A stretch of DNA of 64,000 nucleotides from Edaphochlamys debaryana (lineage: Eukaryota > Chlorophyta > Chlorophyceae > Chlamydomonadales), in NCBI GenBank assembly GCA_016858145.1, contig JAEHOE010000007.1, positions 1,364,001 to 1,428,000 on the forward strand, read 5' to 3'. Positions 34,070 to 46,465 of the stretch are shown here, piece by piece. A program made the position numbers and the translations under genes. A model generated the notes under the pieces. That model ran no database searches. It was not told the origin of the DNA and saw only the letters and a list, made by a program, of their open reading frames with translations. Position 1 is the first letter of the stretch; each line of letters starts with the position of its first letter.

Positions 34070-37000
34070 ATGACTGCATGGCTGATAGCAGAGTGTGGAG
34101 CAGTCAGCGCCCTGCCGCCTGGCGTCGCAGCGACAGACGCGCTGTCGGGGGTGAGCGCGTCGTGGCCACGCCATCCTCTCCGTCCTCGCCTCGCCCTCGC
34201 ACCGTTTGCGATCACGCGCGGCTTGTGGCGCTTGACCTGCCAACACGTTGTGTGCTACAGGGCCCGGTATACAAGACGGCGCTGCGCGCCCCTCAGCACG
34301 TTACGTGGCCGACCGCCTCTGGACTGCCTCCCGGCCGTGCGCCCCTGACCCTACTCTATACACACACGCCCGCCGCAAACGTGAGCTCGCAAGCTTTACG
34401 ACCTGCCCTCTGTTCCGGCACACCCAAACACCGCATTATGCGTTGGCCAGGCGCTGCGTCGCTACTCCCAACCTAACTTCTGGCGTCCCCATTCCAACCG
34501 CTGCAGGTCAACCCCTTTGCCTCCGCTCTGGCGGGCCACGCGGTCAAGGGCGAGGCTTGCCTCGTGGCCTGCCCCTCCTCCCCGCCTCTATCCCCTTCAC
34601 CTTCGGGTTCCAGCTCTATCTCCAGAGCATTTGCGGACGGCTCCTTTTCCGCAGGCTCCTCGCCCAGCTCCTCCGGCTCAGCCTGGGCCATGCTCCAACG
34701 CCTCCTGGACCCAGACACCCCCAACCCCACCATCCCCTCCAGCCCAGGTGCCTCTATGCAACCAATCTCGCCCTTTTCGGGCAGCTCCGCTTCGTTTTCC
34801 GTCCCCACCAGCTCCGGCGATCCCGCCTGGCAGCCACTTACGCCGCCGCGGCCGCCCGCCGCCTCGCCCGCGGCCTCGCCCGGGCCCCGCGCCGCACCGG
34901 CGGCCGTGGTGGCCGCTCGGCTGCTGGCGCTGCAGCGGGGCGTGCGGGGCGCGGGCACGGGGCACGCGCCCGCGCACCCGCGCCAGGCCGCCCTCAAGGA
35001 GTTCCTGCGGGTGCGGAACGGAGGCGACCGGGGAGCGGCGGCAGGCGGCGAGCCCGCGCCGGGGGCTGCATCTGGGCTGGTGGTCAGGGCGGAGGCGGCC
35101 GGGGCTGCGGAGGCCGTGGGGGAGTGCTGTGCCCCGCCGCCGCCGCCGCCTGAGGTGGCGGTGGTGGTCACGGGGGAGCCCGCGGAGGAGCCGGGCCCGG
35201 CCCCGGCGGCAGCGGTGGAGGCAGCAGCCGCACCGGATGGGGCGCATGACGTGGCGGTGGGAGCGGCTTCATGGCTTGAGCAGGCGACGGAGGACGCGCC
35301 TTTCCCTGGGTCTGACAGCCCGGGCCGCAGCTCTGGACGCTGGACGCACGCAGGCGCACCGGGAGGAGGAGTGGGGGTGGTGCGCCCTAGGGCGGGCCGC
35401 AGCTCAGGAGAGCGGCCCCGACGCGCCAGCCGCCCGGCAGTGCCGGCGGAGGCGGTGGCAGAGGCGGTGGAGGCTGTGCACGCGGCTCCGCCTCTGGCGC
35501 CCGAGGGTGCATCGGCATCAGGAGCCGCAGCCCCCCCGGCGCCCCCGCCCTGGGCCGAGCTGCCTGGGGATGTGGTGGGATGCGTGGCAAGGGCCCTACC
35601 GCCACAGGCCTCTCAGGTGCGTAGTCGGTGTGGGGGGGAGGGGAGGGCCCAACCGCACATGTACGTGTGGGGGAGTGCTGCGTGTGTGAAACCTTCGCAG
35701 TGGTGGCACTCGGACGCCTCCCATCGCTGCCCTTCCCTTGTGCCCCGCTTGCCCCCCTTCTCCCACTCCCACCCCAGGCCCAGGCGCTCGCCGGCGTGTG
35801 CCGCTCCTGGCGCTGTGCGCTGCTGTCCGACTCCCGCCTCCTGGCCCGCATCGCCTTCGCCCTCGATCCCACGCACCACCTGCGCGGCACCGCGGTAGCA
35901 GCATCAGCCTCGGCCTCAGCGGGTGTATCAGGTGGCCCCAGCGGTGGTGCCAACCCCACCGCCTCCCCCGCTGCCTCCTCGCCCGCGGACTCGCGGGCCA
36001 GTAGCACCGGCAGCGCGCCGCCGGCCCCAGCCGCCTTTGCTCTCGGACAGAGCCGCGGGCGTCCCACCACTTCCAGCAGCGGCGCTAGCGGCAGCAGTGG
36101 TGGCAGCAGCTGCGGGGACGGCGGCGGTCGGCGGTCTCTGGAGGCTCGGCGGCTGGCGTGGGAGGCGGAGGACCGGGGGGCTATGGCGGAGGCCATGGCC
36201 CGACAGTACACGCTGGGGGCCTTCGTGCTCCCCTCGGGGGCGGCGGGGGCGGGCGCGGGCCGCTTGCACGCCCTGGACGGCGCGGGGGCAGAGGCGGATG
36301 TGGATGTGGACACGGAGCCGGCGGCGCCGGCGCTGCTGGGTGAGGACACGGGCGGGTGGGGTTCAGAGGAAGGAGGGCGGGGCCGGGCTGGTGGGCTGTG
36401 GTGGGGTCTGCCTGATAGGGGCTGGACCTAGAGGCTATGCCTATGCATCGTAGAGGGGTGGTCAAGTGCCCCTGCTTGCCATGTTGGGAACGCTAGCCAA
36501 CCTCTTGACACTTCCTTCCTTGCTCCCCGCAGACGTGGTGCCGCGCGAGGCCGCCCGCCGCCCCCCTCGCCTGCTGGTGGAGGCGGCCCGTGCGGGCGCC
36601 AACCCCAGCGCCCAACTGGTGATGGCGCAGCTGGCAGAGGTGGGGGAAGGAAGGGCAACTGGCATTGAGGAGGGCGTTTAGGCCGGGACGCGGTGCGTGC
36701 AGGGCACCGAGGGAGGGTTGCACCTTGCACGGAGGGGTCGTGCTGAAGCTTGCTGACGTGGCTGCTGCCAATGAACTGCGCCCTCCCGTCCTCCCGTCAA
36801 TTGATCCCCGGTTGCCCCAGGGCTCTGGTGACCCCGAGGGCGCGCTCCGCTGGTGGCGGCGGCTGGCGGCTGCGGGCTGCCCCATGGGTCAGTTCAAGAT
36901 GGGCCTGGCCTGCTACGAGGGCTCACACGGTGAGGGGGTGGCAAGCTCTCGTCACCGTGTCGTACCGTACTGCAGCACGGACGCGGTGATGGCGGTGGCA

Positions 37001-38094
37001 GCTGCGAAGAGCAAGAGCAGGGCTCTGCACTGCTCTTCCCATCGCGCCCCCACTCAGTGTAGGGGCTCGTGGTTGCCGCTGATATGCTCCGGGGCTCCGT
37101 GCCGCCGCCGATGGACCTCCCGCCTTCTCGTCACTCGGGGTTCCGTGGGCGCTGGTGCCCCCCGATCACGTGCTCTTTACGCCTTCTCGCTCCCCACCCG
37201 TGATCCCAGGTGTCCTCTCTGACCCCGAGACTGCCCACATGTGGCTCTCCCGCGCCCTGCGCACGGCTATGGGGGTGGACTCGCTGGCGGCGCTGCCGCT
37301 GGACGCCCCCCGGGCCTCGGCGGCAGGCGGTGGGGCTGGTGGTCAAGGGGGGCCCAGGCCCGAGGGCCCCCCGCCGCGCGTGGCGGCGGCGCTGCGGGAG
37401 AAGGTGGGGCGCGGGGTGGGGGGTGGGGGCGGCCATATCAGCCTGGTGGTGATGGGGCTCTGGAGCGATGTGTTGACGACGGGTCGTTTTGGTGTCCCTA
37501 TTCCCCTACTAAGCACATGAGCGATGTGAACCTGGGCATCTTGTACGGTTTGTGGCTGAGCCTGACAACCTGTTGTGCCCACGAATCCCCTTCCCTCCCT
37601 CCAGCTCGCCTCCCTCGAACCCCCCGCGGTGGCCATGGTGGGGTGGGCCGCCATCGTGCTGGGTGAGCGCCGGCGCCGTTGCGGGATAGCTAGATCGACG
37701 GGCGGTGCCTGGGGTACAATGCTCGATATCCTGCCAGCACTGCAGGACCTGCACACACTGGCAGTGAATCAAAGTCGTCAGAGCTTGCCCCGTAGCCTGG
37801 GCAGCAGGCAGAGGTCGGGGCAGCGGCACACGACCCGCCGTCCACAGCAGTCGCATACCTGCAGTCGCTGAGGCCCTTCGTCACTGCCTCCTCCCCTGAC
37901 CCCGCCATCCCCGCGTCTCCCTCCGTGTCCCGTGCGCCCCAGGCTTCCTGGAGTTCGACGGCGTGGCGGGGCGCGCTGCGTGGGGCATGGGCGACCGTTC
38001 GGGCGCGGTGCGGCTGTTCCGTCTGGCGGAGGCGGCGGGGCGGCCCGAGGCGAGCACCACCCTGGGATGGATGTGGAACACGGGGCAATACTGA
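34070..38094 (+). CDS. F-box protein with Sel1-like repeats, 8 exons, about 790 aa
   Basis: Exons: 34070-34150, 34507-35616, 35778-36339, 36533-36639, 36821-36929, 37210-37403, 37605-37662, 37943-38094; phases agree. The start MTAWLIAECGAVSAL is chosen because its donor (GGG|GTGAGC) joins VNPFASALAGHAV in frame. After a long disordered Ser/Pro/Ala region, an F-box is seen at about residues 375-425: PWAELPGDVVGCVARALPPQ, then AQALAGVCRSWRCALLSDSR. Past another disordered stretch, Sel1-type helical repeats occur from about 585 to the end: NPSAQLVMAQLAE, GDPEGALRWWRRLAAAGCPM, GQFKMGLACYEG, SDPETAHMWLSRAL, DRSGAVRLFRLAEAAG and ASTTLGWMWNTGQY. F-box proteins recruit substrates to SCF ubiquitin ligases, and Sel1 repeats bind partner proteins. 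A plant F-box/Sel1 family has the same domain order. The substrate is unknown. Confidence 0.82.
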
Positions 38095-39083
38095 GCAGCA
38101 GCGGCGGCGCGCATGGACGGCATAGAGTTCACGACGGGGTCGTAGATAGGATGCTGCATGGCAGGAGAAGGCATAAGCTTGCCAGGGCCTGCAAGCGCAT
38201 GCATGGTGGCGGGGCTCGTAGAGCAACCGCATTCGAAGTGGTGCGGCTAGTGCGGCAGTAGTATGCAAGTGCAGGCGGGTGGCGGGACGGAAATGCAATT
38301 CGGGTGGTCGGGCTTGGCATGAGCGGAGCGAGTGCGCCTCTTGAGTGCGTGGCTGCGGCGTGCAAGGGCAGGGTGGCGGGGTGGTGTTACGGGACCGCCT
38401 CCTGTCCGAGTGGCGGGGCACTTCTAGCCGGCTGCAAGCGTATGGCGGGACGGGCGCGGCGGCATGCATTTGCAGTGCATAGGGGATTGTAGATAAAATC
38501 AAGGCGAGCGAGTGTCCTGCGCACTCAGCCCGATTACAAGTAGTGCACGGCAGGGGGGGATTCTGCTTTCGAGCTAGCTGGCGTTTGCCGCAGGGCCCCA
38601 GCTCGAGCCGCAAGCACCCCTTCCCGAGGGCTAGCCTGCAAGGCCGCGTTGCGGAGGCGGTGCGGGGCCTCGGGCTCTGCGGCTTGCGACATTACGTGCT
38701 GAGCTGGGCGTGGGCGAGGGGGGTGGCTGAGGGCCGCAGAGTGAGGACACAAGCAAGTGAATCACATTGCTGCGACACACATCTGTTCCATCTATCAGCA
38801 TAAGGTCTGTGTTACCCCACATACATACCAGTACATCGTCTCGACCCCAACATTCTCCCGCAACATAATCCAAGATAGGGGTTCAACGCAGAGCCCCACG
38901 CTACGATAGGCCACCTGACTAAGCCGCCTACACTAACACTCACGCGCACTCGTCTGCCCAGCGCCCTGACTCCTTCACCGCCGTCTCAGGTCCGTACCTA
39001 GCCAGACTCTACTGCACGCTTACGGACCAAGAAGGCCCCAGCACTACTTCGACGAGCCTCACTACAGTAGCTTGCTGTTGCTG
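38095..39083. other. Convergent 3' region, F-box gene / cilium-like gene
   Basis: This holds the F-box gene's 3' UTR (up to roughly 38500) and, on the other strand, the 3' UTR of the minus gene. No gene is seen. The only clear processing signal is the minus-strand TGTAA at 38534-38538. Confidence 0.55.
38534..38538 (-). terminator. Polyadenylation signal TGTAA for the minus gene 39084-42705
   Basis: Plus strand TTACA, in GATTACAAG. It lies about 550 bases past the minus gene's stop at 39084. Confidence 0.6.
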
Positions 39084-42000
39084 CTACCCCCCGTTCCTCA
39101 GCCTCTGCCGCTCCCTCCGCAGGTCCGCCGCCACCACCAGGTGGCTCCGCAGCAGCGAGGCGCAGGGCGTGTGCCGCTGCATGAACACACTGGGGGTGGA
39201 GATCGGGGGGGCGGGACAAGGGGTGTTTGTTGCGGGACAAGGGGGTGAGAACACTCTGGCAGCATGAACACACTGGGGTTGTGGAGGGTGGCGGTGGGGG
39301 GCAGCAAGGAGGGGTGGGGGGCATGGGTGAGGGGTGAGGGGTGAGGGGTGAGGGGGAGGCTAGCTGACCACAGAAACGCGCGGCGAACAGATAGAAGGCC
39401 CAAAGCCGAAAGCGCGAGGGGTTGCTTCTTGCTTGGCGGCAAGGTTCGCCGGCTCTTCACCCCCACCCCGCCCCCGCAATCACTCACAGCTTGTTGAACT
39501 GCTTGGACTGCTGCGCGCGCATCGCCCCCGCCACCCCCGAGGCGCCCCGCTGCGCCACGGGGGCACTGCGCGCCCGCGCCAGCTGCATGGCCGGCAGGTG
39601 GGCCCCCGCCCCGTCCAGGCCCCCGCCGCCGCCACCCATGCCCCCGCCCCACATGGCGCCCTCGCCGCCTCCAGACCCTGGCGTCGTCAGCGGTCCAAAT
39701 TCAAACGGCTGATGCTGGGCGTAGCCGGCGCCGCTGGACCCGTACTGCGGCGTCATGGGCTGTAGCCCGAGCGGCGACGGCGAGTGGCGCAGCGGGCTGC
39801 CGCCGCGGCGCGTGGGCGAGCCGGGCGGCTGGGAGGCGGCCAGCATGGCCGCCGCCGCCGCACGCTCCGCACGCACAGCAGCGGCGCGCATCGCCGACGG
39901 GCTGCTCGGCGCAGATCCCGCATGCATTCCGCCACCGCCGCCAACAGCTAGCGGCGCTAGTGCCAGCGCCGCCGCTGATGCTCGTACCGGCTCGCGGGGC
40001 GTCGACGGAGCCGATGCTGCCAGCGCCGCCAGGGCCCCGCTGGCGATAAGCTGTTGCTGCAGCGCCGGCGGCAGGAGCTGCGTGAGCGCGGCGGCGGTGG
40101 CGCTGCCGCTGGCGGCGGCGGCGGCGGCGGCCGCCAGGGAGGGGCTGGCGGAGGGCGAGGCGGGGGCGCCCGAAGCCAGGGAGTAGTAGGGCTGTGAGGC
40201 CTCGTAGGCGACGTTGGTGGAGCGCATGCGCGGGGGCTCGGGGTTGTACGAGCCTGGACGCGGGCGGGACACGAGACAGGGCGCATGCGGTCAGCGAGTG
40301 AAGGGCATCCTGCGAGACACGTGCCGCGGCACCACCTCTAAAGCCTGGGTAACATGTCGTGTCACGTGCGCGCGAGGCTAGACACCCATGCCGCCCCGGA
40401 TAGCCCCAATTTATGCAACCGCAAGCCCCTGCGACGCCCGTCAGTGGCCCACGGAGCACGGACCCGCCATGCCGCCCTGGATGGCCCCATGCAACCCACA
40501 AGCCCCCGAGCGACGCGAGCTGCTCACCTGGCCCCACGTCCGGCCCCGAGCCGCTGACTGTGTCGTACGACTTGACCTGCAGCCGGGTGTCGGGTCGGTT
40601 GCCCCCCGGCAGCGCGATGGTGCGGGGCAGGCCCGAGGCGAAGGCGGTGCGGTAGGCGGGCGTGTCGCGGGCGGCCGCGTACACGGCGCAGGAGTTGGGG
40701 AAGCCGTCGTGCGTGAGCTGCGGCGTGTAGACGCTGGGGGAAGAATGGGGAGAGGAGGCCAAGATCAGGAAGACAAGATCAGGTTTGCCGTAACACGGCC
40801 CACATGGACAAGCCCTCCTCCCGGTCGGGCCGCCTTGCAGAGGCAGGCGGGGGCCGCCCCGTCGTCCGCCCATTAGTAGGACGGCAGCAGGGCATGGGCC
40901 TTCGCAAGCACCCCTTCCCAAGGCTTGTCCTGAAGTCATATCGGCCCCCCGCATGCACCCTCCTCCTTCTCCGAGCGCACCTCTGCGGCCGCTCGCTGGC
41001 CGGCGGCAGCGGCTCCCTCGCGTTCCTGCCCCAGCGGTCCGCCTCGATCACGCGGTCCCCCTTGGGCGCCCAGCAGCCCTTGGACGTCCAGTACGCAAAG
41101 TCGGGCTCCGTCATTCGACTCGAGATGAGCGGCGCAGCGGCCTCCTCGGCAATGTCGCGAGCGGTGCGGCCCCTGCAGGGATGACAGAGCGTCCATCCAG
41201 TCCGCCGTCCATGAACATGGGGGGTTCGCCCCGCCTCCGCCGCCTCCACCCTGCTTCCCGTGCCCATGAGGCGTCACAGCACGCACAGCCGACCAGCCCC
41301 AGCACCCCAGCACCCCACCACGCGCCACAGCACGCGCAGCACACACAGGTCTTTCCGCACACAGGTGGCCCCCACCCCCAGCCCCGCCCCTCACCGCGGC
41401 GCCGACTGGAACACGGCCGAGGGGCGCGTGGGGTCGCGGCTGAGGTCCAGGGAGCCGCGGCCCGTGTCCCCGGGGGCCAGCTGCAGCGGCCCCGTGGAGC
41501 GCTCGCCCAGGGGGTCGGGGTCGTAGTAGCCGGGGGCCAGGGGGCTGGTGTAGGGGGGCTTCTGCGAGGCGAGAGACCAGCGAAGGGCAGCGGCGGCGGG
41601 TATATAACTACCGTGTCAACGGTCATCATAAACACATGGACTCAATCATCGACACGCTCCCCATGGAGTGCCCCTGAAAAGCGCAAATGAAACCTGAACG
41701 GCAGGCGCAGCGCACGCCCGTTCCCGTCCTCTTGGCCGCACGCACCGCGATGCGGATGCGCGTGTCCTGCGTGGCCAGGTCGCACAGGGGCACGTGCGGC
41801 TGCGCGCGCAGGCCTGAGAAGCCGTGCTTGGGGCTCTCGGCGAACTCCGCGACGCCCTCCTTGGGGCGGTAGAACGAGTCCTGGAACACGGTCCGAGTGG
41901 AGGTGTCCACCCTGCGGCAGGCATCCGGGGAGGGAGGGCGCGGGGAGGGAAAGAGAAGGACAAGGGGTCAGGAGTATGGGAGAGCAGCCTGGGCGAGGCG

Positions 42001-42705
42001 CCTCGTCCAGCAGACGAGGCACACCACGCGCGCCATACAGTACGGGAGGGAGGACGCAGGAGGAGGCGTTGCGCGGTATGAAGCCGGAAGCGACTGTGCC
42101 CACAGCGCCACATCCCGACCGGGTCCGAATCAGGGCGTGCTTGGCCCCAGCAGGCCAGCCCCAAGGCTCCTTCGGGTGGTAAGCCCCCCAAACCCTCCTA
42201 GCCCGCAGGCGACGCCTCGGCCCCTGGCGCTCACTGCAGGTGGCGCGGCAGGGACTGGCGCAGGTCAGGGTCCGCCGCGTCGGGGGCCACGGAGGCGATG
42301 TTGCCATTGACCGGCTCGTGGCGGAAGCGGGCCGACTCAGTGATCTTGTGGGCGTGCTGGGAGCGGTTCTGCGGAGCGGGGCCGGGGGGGGAGGGTGAGG
42401 TGCTATGGTTCGTCATGGTACGTGTGGGTGGAGCTGGAGAAAGGTGGAAACCGCAAGAAGGGGACAAGGGAGGGTTGGCGCAACGAGGGGGCTCGCCAGG
42501 GGCGTGCGGGGCTGAGGGAGTTATCTAAGGCGAGAAAGGGGGGGGGGCGTGCGGCCTCCCGTGTTTGGGTGCCCGTCTGGACATGCCCCTGACTGCACCC
42601 TCACTTCGCACGCCATCGCGATCACACCTGCTCATCTATCGCTAGGGATGAATAACTCAGGTCCCTGCTGGGGTTGGCATTATAGAGCCGCTGCATGATG
42701 CTCAT
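39084..42705 (-). CDS. Uncharacterised protein, possibly cilium/axoneme associated, 8 exons, about 604 aa
   Basis: Exons (minus): 42628-42705, 42235-42368, 41746-41911, 41395-41561, 40981-41172, 40528-40733, 39488-40253, 39084-39189; all phases agree. The first exon, MSIMQRLYNANPSRDLSYSS followed by LAIDEQ, joins NRSQHAHKITESARFRHEPV. The protein is built of short Pro/Gly/Tyr turns typical of extended proteins lying along microtubules: FQDSFYRPKEG, LAPGYYDPDPLG, RPSAVFQSAPRGR, VYTPQLTHDG, LQVKSYDTVSGSGP and VGPGSYNPEPPRMRS. The PG-x-Y pattern recalls STPG/outer-dense-fibre-like flagellar proteins; no specific family member is recognised. Residues about 320-570 are Ala/Ser/Gly-rich low complexity; a short basic helical end (LVVAADLRRERQRLRNGG) follows. 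The divergent neighbour is TrmH, 534 bases away. The acceptor of the last exon is duplicated in the intron. Gene structure is firm; the cilium link is inference. Confidence 0.72.
39179..39278 (-). repeat. Duplicated exon edge plus acceptor of the last exon
   Basis: The 17 bases GCATGAACACACTGGGG at 39179-39195 cover the start of the last exon and its CAG acceptor, as seen from the plus strand. They recur at 39262-39278, 83 bp further into the intron. The copy contains the same CCCCAG acceptor. Confidence 0.85.
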
Positions 42706-43239
42706 CCTTGCTGTTGGTCCTCAGAGACCACCACCGCTGTTTCTACTGGCTGTTCTGTGTGCTCGGTGTGGAGCGCCGGCAGCGTGCTCAGGCGCTCAGA
42801 AACGGTCCCATGGATAGCCGCGGGCCAACGCTGATGTGTTGATGCTAGCTAAGATGGATGTGACGAGGGTATGTGGAACGCGAAGCTGGAAGGGCGAGGG
42901 GCGAGGCTCCGACTCGGAAACCCAAGGCGCGCTTCGAAGTGAGTTCGCTCGTGTTATCTCTCTCTGCTCTGCACCTAGTATTCAGTCCTACGTCGTCTGC
43001 TCGGTGCACCATGCCCACTAGCCTATAGCAAAGCAGGCTCATCGTGGAGAATGCTCGTCCCGCCGCGATGAGGGTTCGAGGAGAGCGTCAATTGCCTGCT
43101 TGGCGGGTCGCGACAGGCACAGACAGAACCCCCGTATCACCCACGTCACTCCCACCAGCCGTTGTGCCCAGCGCCGCACGCGATTCCTGCCATCCGCTCT
43201 TGTGCGGGTCCGCGCTTTCGCCCTGCACACGCGTCCACA
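42706..43239. promoter_or_regulatory. Divergent promoter region cilium-like gene / TrmH
   Basis: 534 bases between the two start codons, of more balanced base composition than the flanking exons. Open frames here have no splice partners. No named element could be assigned. Confidence 0.5.
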
Positions 43240-46200
43240 ATGCAGAGTCTTCTACGGCGGCCGCTTGCAGGCGGCCGCCGGCCTACCTCCAGCGCTAGCG
43301 TGCACCTCGTGCGCCACGGCTCGCTCTGCCCACAAACCCCGCCCTCCTCGACCACACCCCGCTACCACCTCTGCCCGGGCGCCAGCGGCTACACCGCGCT
43401 AGAGCCTGTGACTCAACGCGACTTTGGCTTTCCCTATGACCCGGCCGCGGGCTTCCGCGTGGATGACAGCGGCCGCACGCTGAGCGCTGCCGACGTCGTG
43501 CGGATGCTGGAGCCCTTCTCCATGGTGGGGGGCGGAGGGGGGGCGGAGGGGCGGCCGAGGGGAGGGATGAGGCAGGAGGGCAGTAGAGCCAGGGCCACAC
43601 ATTTCTGTAGGCTGTGCCCGGCAAGGCTACGGAGGGGCGGTGGAGAGGGGAGAGGCCGAGGGCAAGGGACAGGACGTCGGGACTAATTGAGTCAGAGGCG
43701 GTGGACCGTCGAGGCCGTTGCCCCTCACTGCCACGCCTATCCAAGCTGTCACCGATACCGAGCGGGCAGTGGACCGACCCACATCACCCCGGCCCGTTAC
43801 CGATACCGTAATGGACAGCCCCGCCCCCATGCCTCCGCCCGCCGCAACCCCCGGCCCCCTACCCCCATCCAGGAGGAGCGCATTGCCCGCATCGAGGCGG
43901 TCACAGCTGGGCGGACCTTCTCGGTGGTGCCCGTGGTGGAGGGTGAGTGGGGGCACGTGGGGGGCCGGGCGGGGCGGCGGCGGAGGGAGATGAAGGAACC
44001 AGGACGCATACGCCAGGGCAGCATCCGTGAGGAGGGCGGGGCGGGGCAGGGCCGCGCGGGAGGGTGACGGGGGAGGCCTCAGGGCGGTTGCGACGGAGAT
44101 GTGCTCACAGAGGCCGCAGCTGCTGTGGCGGTCGGTGCGTGGGGGCAGGTGTGGGGGCGGTCGGCCTTCTGTGCTCGTAGGGAGAGGAGCGGGGGTCAAG
44201 CCTATCGTATGCCTCAGCCGTCCCTGGCTGTCCGCTGGGCAAAGTGGAAGGACAAGCGGGCTCGCCGCCTCTCTGGAAGCCGTCTGACGATAGCTCTTGG
44301 CGACTAGGGACCGATTCTTCGCACGCAACTGCTCCGTCGGGGGTGCCTGACGCCTGTGCCGCGGTACCTGTGCAGGCCTGTACGACATGGGGAACGTGGC
44401 GGCTGTGTGTCGTACGGCTGACGGTGAGGCGCCTGGCCTGGCGCCGGATGCTGCGACGGGGCTTGCTGCTGTGCTGGCGAGTGGGGGGCTGCTGTGCCTG
44501 AAGCCTGAGTGCCTGACCTGAACCCCCCCCACCCCCACCGCACTCCTTGCCTCCGCCCCCCTCTTGTGTGCGCTTAGCGCTGGGGTACGGCTCTGTGCAC
44601 ATGATCAACAAGACGTGAGCGGCCGCACGGCGGAGGGCAGGGACTGGGCGGGACGTGGACCGATGGTCCGGGGGCAGGCGTGGATGAGCCGAGGGCAGGG
44701 CTGGGCGCCTGGGCCAGGGACAGGGCTTACGAGGAAGAAGTCCTCTGAGCCCTTACTGTTATGCCAGGGCTCTGGTGCCGTGGCCGCCCTTCCCTTCTGG
44801 AGGCGTACGCTTGCGCGCCCATCACCCTTGCCCCCTCTGCCCCGTCGTGATGCCTCACAGTGACAACAAGTACAAGCTGTCCCAACGGACAGCGGCGGGG
44901 GCCGACAAGTGGCTTGTGAGTGGATCGGGAGTGGGCGACATGCGTAGCTCAGCTGAGGCCAGGGGCACCTGGGCACTCGGAGCGTGCGACAGGGGTAGCC
45001 GAGAGTCTAGGAGCACAGCCAGGCTTCTTAAACGGCTGTATCCCTCACCCTGTTCTTACCCCTCCTCTCCTCCGGACCTCCCCAGGACGTGCGTGTGTGG
45101 GACAGCACCGCCGCATGCGTGTCAGCGGCCAAGGCGGCCGGCTACCAGGTTCTCACCACGCACCTCACAAAGGTAAGCCCCAAGCCCCCCCCCGGCACGC
45201 ACTGCACGCACGGGCGAACGCGGCCCGTGCCGTACAGGCCACCCCAGGGCCCTGCTCACAGGGCAGCTGGTGTGGCGCCAATTCGGCAAGCGAAGCCCGT
45301 TCCTGCCCACCTCGACCTCCCCGGTCGCGCACGCTGACCGCACCTTACCCCTTCCCGCAGAGCTCGATCACGATCCAGGAGGTGGACTGGACGCGCCCCA
45401 CCGCCTTCATCCTTGGTGGGTGTGGGACTAAGCGCGTGAGGCTGCCGAGTGCGTGAATGAGCCCCAGCGGCCCAGGCCCGATCGCGGAGAGTCGGCAGTA
45501 AGCAAGGTATGCCCAAGCATGACAATACCGGCCGGAGTAAGCACGTGCGCCGCCACGCTGGCCTGGGCCCCCGCAGGTAACGAGAAGTTCGGTGTGAGCG
45601 ATGAGGCGGTGGCTCTGGCGGACGCCTGCGTTATCATCCCCATGACGGTGGGTGCCGGGGGGAGGGGGTCCGTTGATGGGAGGCGCCGCGGTGTCAAGCG
45701 CCCGCATGCGTCGGTGCCGTGGCCCTCCGCCAGCGTGCCTCCTCAATTTCGCCTTGTAAGCATTAGTTACCCCTCCACAATCCCCATTCCTTCCCTTCCA
45801 ACACCCCCCCACACACACACGATCAGGGCATGGTGGAGTCGTTCAACATCTCGGTCGCCTCGGCGCTGGTGCTGTGGGAGGCGCAGCAGCAGCGCCTGCG
45901 GAGGCAGGGCCGCCACGCGGACCTGAGCGAGGAGGAGCGCCTGGCGCTCAAGGCCGTCATGCTGTCCAAGACCGTGGTGGGTGCCGTAACGGGGGTTGAT
46001 TGGGGTTTCGTCCTAGGTCGTGCATGGGTTGGGCCTGCACGCGGGGGCCTGCAGGTCGACCGCGTGGACTTGCTTGCCCCGCCGTAGCCCCATCCCCCCA
46101 ACCCGACCCCTGGTACCACCAGAACCCGTTTCCCCACACAAATCCTTGGGATCACCACAACCGGAACCAACCCCACCACCACGACCCGCCCTCCCCCGCA

Positions 46201-46333
46201 GAAGGAGAGCCGCACGGTGCTGTCGGAGCTGCTCAGCCGCCCCGCGCCGCAGTGGCAGTCGGGCATCATCAAGCAGACAGCCAAGAAGGCGGAGGAGTAC
46301 GAGGCGGGGCGGCAGGCCAAGGTCGGGGCGTGA
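43240..46333 (+). CDS. TrmH/SpoU-family tRNA or rRNA 2'-O-ribose methyltransferase, 10 exons, about 329 aa
   Basis: SPOUT enzymes of this family methylate the 2'-OH of a guanosine (or other base) in tRNA or rRNA using S-adenosylmethionine, through a trefoil knot. Exons: 43240-43524, 43873-43942, 44376-44423, 44578-44614, 44861-44915, 45086-45172, 45361-45415, 45577-45647, 45827-45976, 46202-46333; phases agree although several exons are under 60 bases. The three SpoU motifs are intact: GNVAAVCRTADALGYGSVHM (motif 1), FILGNEKFGVSDEAVALAD (motif 2) and IPMTGMVESFNISVASAL (motif 3, with the conserved S/N-x-SVA core). The spacing fits TrmH. The N-terminus (MQSLLRRPLAGGRRPTSSAS) is basic and Ser-rich, suggesting import into chloroplast or mitochondrion. 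A C-terminal helical extension of about 80 residues is charged. It is convergent with AOX. The target nucleotide cannot be inferred. Confidence 0.93.
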
Positions 46334-46465
46334 GGCGCCCGAACCAGACACGGACCGGACAAGACTTTGAGGGCGGCCTGGCAAACCCGTGACGGGAGGG
46401 CGCGGCGATCACAGGGGCGGGGGAGTTGGGCTTGCGACGAGGCAAGGTCGGGGCGTCAGACGCCA
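46316..46465 (+). repeat. Duplicated stop-codon region of the TrmH gene
   Basis: The last coding bases and stop (around CAAGGTCGGGGCGTGAGGCGCC, from about 46318) recur in the 3' UTR from about 46444 as CAAGGTCGGGGCGTCAGACGCC, followed in both by C-rich CAGACACGGACC / CAGACCCGGACC sequence. In the copy the stop triplet is changed. Confidence 0.6.

Noticed and set aside
42231..42417. Alternative start ATG at 42417 (MTNHSTSPSPPG) for the cilium-like gene
   Set aside because: The preceding pyrimidine-rich CCGCTCCGCAG is a good acceptor, and an upstream exon (42628-42705) joins in phase to give a far more protein-like N-terminus.
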